In this document: positions 60,716-64,000 of the stretch, in pieces
How the letters are laid out: each line of letters begins with the position of its first letter
How positions within the stretch are numbered: position 1 is the first letter of the stretch
From: Plantago major
Taxonomy: Eukaryota > Streptophyta > Magnoliopsida > Lamiales > Plantaginaceae
Direction of reading: 5' to 3'
Length of the DNA: 64,000 bases
Assembly (NCBI GenBank): GCA_026545765.1
Contig: CM048840.1
Span: 25,362,765-25,426,764, forward strand
Notes under the pieces: model-generated
Told to the model about the DNA's origin: nothing
Database searches by the model: none
Seen by the model: the letters and a program-made list of their open reading frames with translations, nothing else
Translations under genes and position numbers: made by a program

Positions 60716-62233
60716 TTGTATACATACTTTTTTTTTTTGGAAAAGGAAAATTTATTCATAAACAGGAACACAAGAAGTGTTCCAGCAACAAGTCTTCCAA
60801 CAATACAGATGCACTTGGTCCAAACTATACAAACAGACTCCGGACAATCTAACAGACGTACATCCATAAGATAGACTTATCCAGCAGAAAACTCAAGGTG
60901 AACCTTAATCAACTCAGCCAGAACCTCCACTTTTAATCATTTCGACTACACACGTCAACCCCGCCGGCTAGTATGTCATAGTCCCGAGGGACCACGCCAA
61001 GAGGAGCGAGGAAAATACGTATGTGCCATGACGGGGAGATACCACCCAAGTAGAGGAGGAAGAAAAGGGTGGTGATATCCGTCATAGACATCCGAAATCA
61101 CTAAAAGTAGAGGGGTGAACCCATCAAAGCCACCAAAAAAACCGCAGGCCACAGGATATAACTAACAGACAAAAACCAATTAGAAAAAATCAGATTGAGA
61201 GGCAGTCCAGGGGAAACAGATCCCAGTCAGAGCGTAAGGCAAGTCTCCTGATTAGACTCCTACCTTGAAGCCAGTTCCAAGTGTTCCATTTGATCATGTC
61301 AAAAATTTCTTCAACGTTCAAAATGATACCAGAAAAGATGGAGCTATTTCTGTCCTTCCAAATGTACCAAAGAGTGCCATGCCAAATTACCATCCAGGTT
61401 TCTTTTGATTTAGAAGGTAGAGCTGCAGCAAAGGACAGAATATCCGTCTCCAAGTCACCGGTCAGATCAAGGTGAATTTTTAGCCAGGTCTGAATTTTGC
61501 GCCATACTGTATGTGCAACAACACAATGGATAAATAGATGTTCCGCAGATTCTGAAACTCCAGCATCACAGCATCTACAGTTTTTGCTTTCTTCTGGGAA
61601 CAGGATATTTCTTTTCTTCAAGTTTGTCAATGTTGCCAATCTATTCAAAATTGCTCTCCAAACAAAGGTGTTAAGTTTTGAGGAGCATAACTAAGCCAAA
61701 CCAAAGCTGTCCAGTTTTGAAAATCTGGTTGATCACCTCTGTTCCTTGAAGCAATCAGACTGTAACCAAACTTCGGCGTGTAGATGTTGTCCGCAGCAGG
61801 TAACCAAACCCAACAGTCATCAGCTTCTATCCCAAAAAAATTCCTGTTAAGTAACAAAGTCAGATTTTCAACAAGAGAAATTTTCCATAGAAACAATCGA
61901 CGCCTCCAAGCCCAATCAACAGACAAGACTCCATCAGTGTAACCTACTATATCACTCACTAAATAGGTTCTACTAATATCCAACTGATATAATCTAGGAA
62001 AAAGATCACACAATTTCTCCCCTTCTAGTACCCATTTATCTTCCCAAAAACTAGTAGTAATGCCATTCCCGACTTTGCAAGTAATTCTCTTTTGAAACCA
62101 ATCGCTACATCCTACAAACTTCACGATATCCCTCCACCAAGTAAACCAACCCTTACCCCAAACTCGCCTCACTTTGCAAGACTCAACAACCTTGGAAAAA
62201 GACCCTTACTTAGACCTTGTATACATACTTTTT
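60716..62233 (-). mobile_element. 5'-truncated LINE with 17-bp target duplication
   Basis: The direct duplication TTGTATACATACTTTTT occurs at 60716-60732 and 62217-62233. A poly-T run at the left is the poly-A tail of a minus-strand insertion. The element (about 1.49 kb) is the 3' end of a plant L1-type retrotransposon; 60,740-61,189 would be its 3' untranslated region. Its left-over coding part is listed separately. Confidence 0.9.
61190..62213 (-). pseudogene. LINE reverse-transcriptase C-terminal region with zf-RVT
   Basis: From the truncated edge inward the frame reads SFSKVVESCKVRRVWGKGWF and WWRDIVKF..., the region that follows the reverse-transcriptase core in plant LINEs. A frameshift near 61,680-61,690 moves into the frame with FVWRAILNRLATLTNLKKRN and the zinc-binding zf-RVT motif C-R-C-C...E-HLFIHC...VW, ending at TAG-side 61190. 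The reverse-transcriptase core and endonuclease are missing. Confidence 0.85.
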
Positions 62234-62335
62234 ATTAAATCACATATAACTTTATCTGCAAAACTCCGAAAAATATTTTGAACATATATTTGGATTCACC
62301 GCGACAAGACGAATCCATAGACACCAATCTTATAT
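62234..62335 (-). repeat. Dispersed repeat, copy 3 of 4 (split by the LINE)
   Basis: ATTAAATCACATATAACTTT, ATCTGCAAAACTCCGAAAAA and TGAACATATATTTGGATTC then GACGAATCCATAGACACCAA form the reverse of copies 1 and 2. The part before the LINE (TATTTTTGGTATGTTAATTG) continues it on the far side of the insertion. Confidence 0.75.
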
Positions 62336-62359
62336 ATTATTATTAATTAAATAAATTAT

Positions 62360-63613
62360 CAAATATTTACAAAACCCATCCCTCTAAGATAGCCACTTTA
62401 CAGATTCATACCTGCAGTTTGAACAATTACAAATTGTTCCAAAAATTGAACTACGTTTAAAACATAATTACAAATACACCCAAAAGTAAACGTTGGAGGT
62501 GATATAAGCCTTGAGCTTGGCCGGAGACACACGCTAAGTGATGACATGGATTGCCATGTCATTAAATCCGCTTATATTAATTAATTTTGACTTGGTTTGT
62601 TTGTAATTGACTGTAAAAATACTTTAAACCGTTAAGAATTAGACCTAAAAAACATAGATAAATTATTTTCCAAGTTTTCACAATTTACTAATTTGATCTC
62701 TATATTTATATACTTTACTAAATTGACCCACTTTTTTTTTTGAAAAATTCAAATAGAAAATTTAATTTGATAAATCAACCCAACCAATATTATTGCAATA
62801 AAATTTAATTTTATTGCAAAACAATCCTCCACAAATATTAATTCCTGAAACTCAAACTCAAAACTTTTCAAAATAACCAAAAAAAAAAAAAAAAAAAGCA
62901 AAAAAAATCGAATCACCATTGGAGATCCATTTCAAAAGCTTCCAATGGGTCTCCAATGGAGGCCAACAAACCTCCGATTGGGATTGAAAACAGCCCCAAT
63001 CGGAGCAACAAACAGCTCGGGCAAGAGCTCGATTTTAAGCTCTTGCCGGAGCGCTTTTACAACTCCGTTAGGAGCTGTAAGGAGCTCCAAACGGAGCTCT
63101 ACAACAGCTCCGTTTTCCAAACGGAGTAAAGTTCCTCGAGAGCTCAATTTTGAGCTCATGGGAAGCTGTTGATGCTCCAATTAGGCTGGAAAATGCATTG
63201 ATCGGAGCTTTATTGGAGACCCATTTCAAGCTTGAAGCTTTTGAAATGGGTCTCCAATATATGGAGACATATATAATTTATTTTCTTTTTTTAGTGTTCA
63301 TCTTCTGTTATTATGGTGGTTGTTGTTGTTAGTCGGACGTGGTGGTGGTTGTTGTTAATCGAAGGATGAGGTGGTGGTGGAGCATATTATTATTGTTGAA
63401 GGTTGAAGAAGATGAGGAGGAGATGGAAAAAGAATTAATGTTTTTTTCTCTTTAAGTTTTTATCCACATGTCTGCCACATCAACAACAATTGACACCTAG
63501 GAGCCGGAGTCAACGCCGGAAGGTGAAAATGGGTGTAGATGTAATAGTTCAAATAGCATGTATGAATCTGTAATTGGCCAATCTAGCAGGGGATCCGTAT
63601 GTAAATGACCCTT
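62360..63613. mobile_element. Mutator-like element with GAGCTC-rich core (1,254 bp)
   Basis: Flanked by the 9-bp direct duplication ATAAATTAT (62351-62359 and 63614-63622). Both ends carry, in opposite orientation, ACAGATTCATACCTGCAGTT / ACAGATTCATACATGCTATT followed by TGAAC-ATTACA, with weaker similarity outward to the borders. The core (about 62,920-63,260) is GC-rich and full of GAGCTC, GGAGCTT and GGAGACCCATTT words in both orientations; it is followed by GTGGTGG/GTTGTTGTT simple repeats. No transposase, so non-autonomous. The AT-rich duplication could partly be chance, but the long inverted ends support the borders. Confidence 0.7.
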
Positions 63614-63754
63614 ATAAATTATTTATATATTAATTAAAATAAAAAATTAAATTTTTAAATGAGATGTATTGGTTGTGTAAATTCTAAATTTGGAAAATAA
63701 GCCATGAAACATTTTATTCTTGACAAATGCAATGCACCTTATAACTTCCACCAT

Positions 63755-63895
63755 TTATATTTTTAGTATGTTCACTACATATATAGTTTTTATTAAATCC
63801 CATATAACTTTATCTGCAAAACTTCGAAAAATATATATTTTGAACATATATTTGGGTTCATCGCGACGAAACGAATCCATAGAAACCAATTATAA
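63755..63895 (-). repeat. Dispersed repeat, copy 4 of 4
   Basis: TATTTTTAGTATGTTCACTA, TTTTTATTAAATCCCATATA, CTTTATCTGCAAAACTTCGA, TGAACATATATTTGGGTTCA and GAATCCATAGAAACCAATTA match copy 3 on both sides of where the LINE entered copy 3. Confidence 0.75.
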
Positions 63896-64000
63896 GATAT
63901 AAATTGAAAAAAAGTGTTGAATATTTGAGTAGCATAGAATTTTGAGATTGCATATATGATGAACTAAGAATAAAGGTAATTACAGCTGGTAATCTATATA

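Noticed and set aside
1..64000. tRNA, rRNA, CRISPR array, prokaryotic operon or phage signals
   Set aside because: No cloverleaf with GGTTCGAATCC-type arm, no rRNA core sequence and no spaced direct-repeat array was seen; the window is plant nuclear DNA.

Overview
This is a piece of flowering-plant nuclear DNA, most likely from a dicot. The genes are interrupted by GT-AG introns, the intergenic DNA is AT-rich and crowded with transposable elements, and the proteins belong to plant families: a CDKE/CDK8 kinase, a DOG1-domain protein, a plant PDI with a KDEL tail, a RING-CH membrane protein, a KIWI/PC4 coactivator and two SAURs. Gene style vaguely suggests an asterid, but I cannot place the species.

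Layout. 1-12.4 kb: a 15-exon CDKE gene (+), its introns loaded with MITEs and hAT elements. 12.4-19.5 kb: gene-poor repeats, including one MITE nested inside another. 19.6-20.6 kb: a two-exon DOG1-domain gene (+). 21.6-25.5 kb: a ten-exon protein disulfide isomerase gene (-) with a clear G-box/TATA promoter. 26-31 kb: transposon block with a Harbinger-type MITE, an 844-bp solo LTR and a pogo/Lemi1-type element carrying a broken transposase. 31.7-34.2 kb: a RING-CH ubiquitin-ligase-like membrane protein (+). 35.4-35.7 kb: a 59-residue single-span membrane protein (-). 37-39 kb: a 1,984-bp solo LTR. 42.3-43.1 kb: an unrecognised intronless gene (-). 44.6-46.3 kb: KIWI/PC4 (+). 47.2-52.3 kb: two paralogous SAUR genes (-) separated by TIR elements. 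52.3-64 kb: no convincing host gene, but a minisatellite, LINE RNase H fragments, a 5'-truncated LINE with a 17-bp target-site duplication and a Mutator-like element with an odd self-complementary GC-rich core.

The host genes do not form a pathway or operon. They are independent eukaryotic genes, two of them in transcription (Mediator kinase CDKE, coactivator PC4), one in ER protein folding (PDI), and two in growth or dormancy families (SAUR, DOG1).

I assembled exon structures by hand from splice sites, reading-frame continuity and family knowledge; every join listed keeps frame. Transposon boundaries come from matching terminal inverted repeats and target-site duplications read directly in the sequence. 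I found no convincing new multi-gene system. The most unusual items are the expanded RING-CH loop, the paired foldback element family with 9-bp duplications, the nested insertions, and the GAGCTC-rich core of the 62.4-63.6 kb element.
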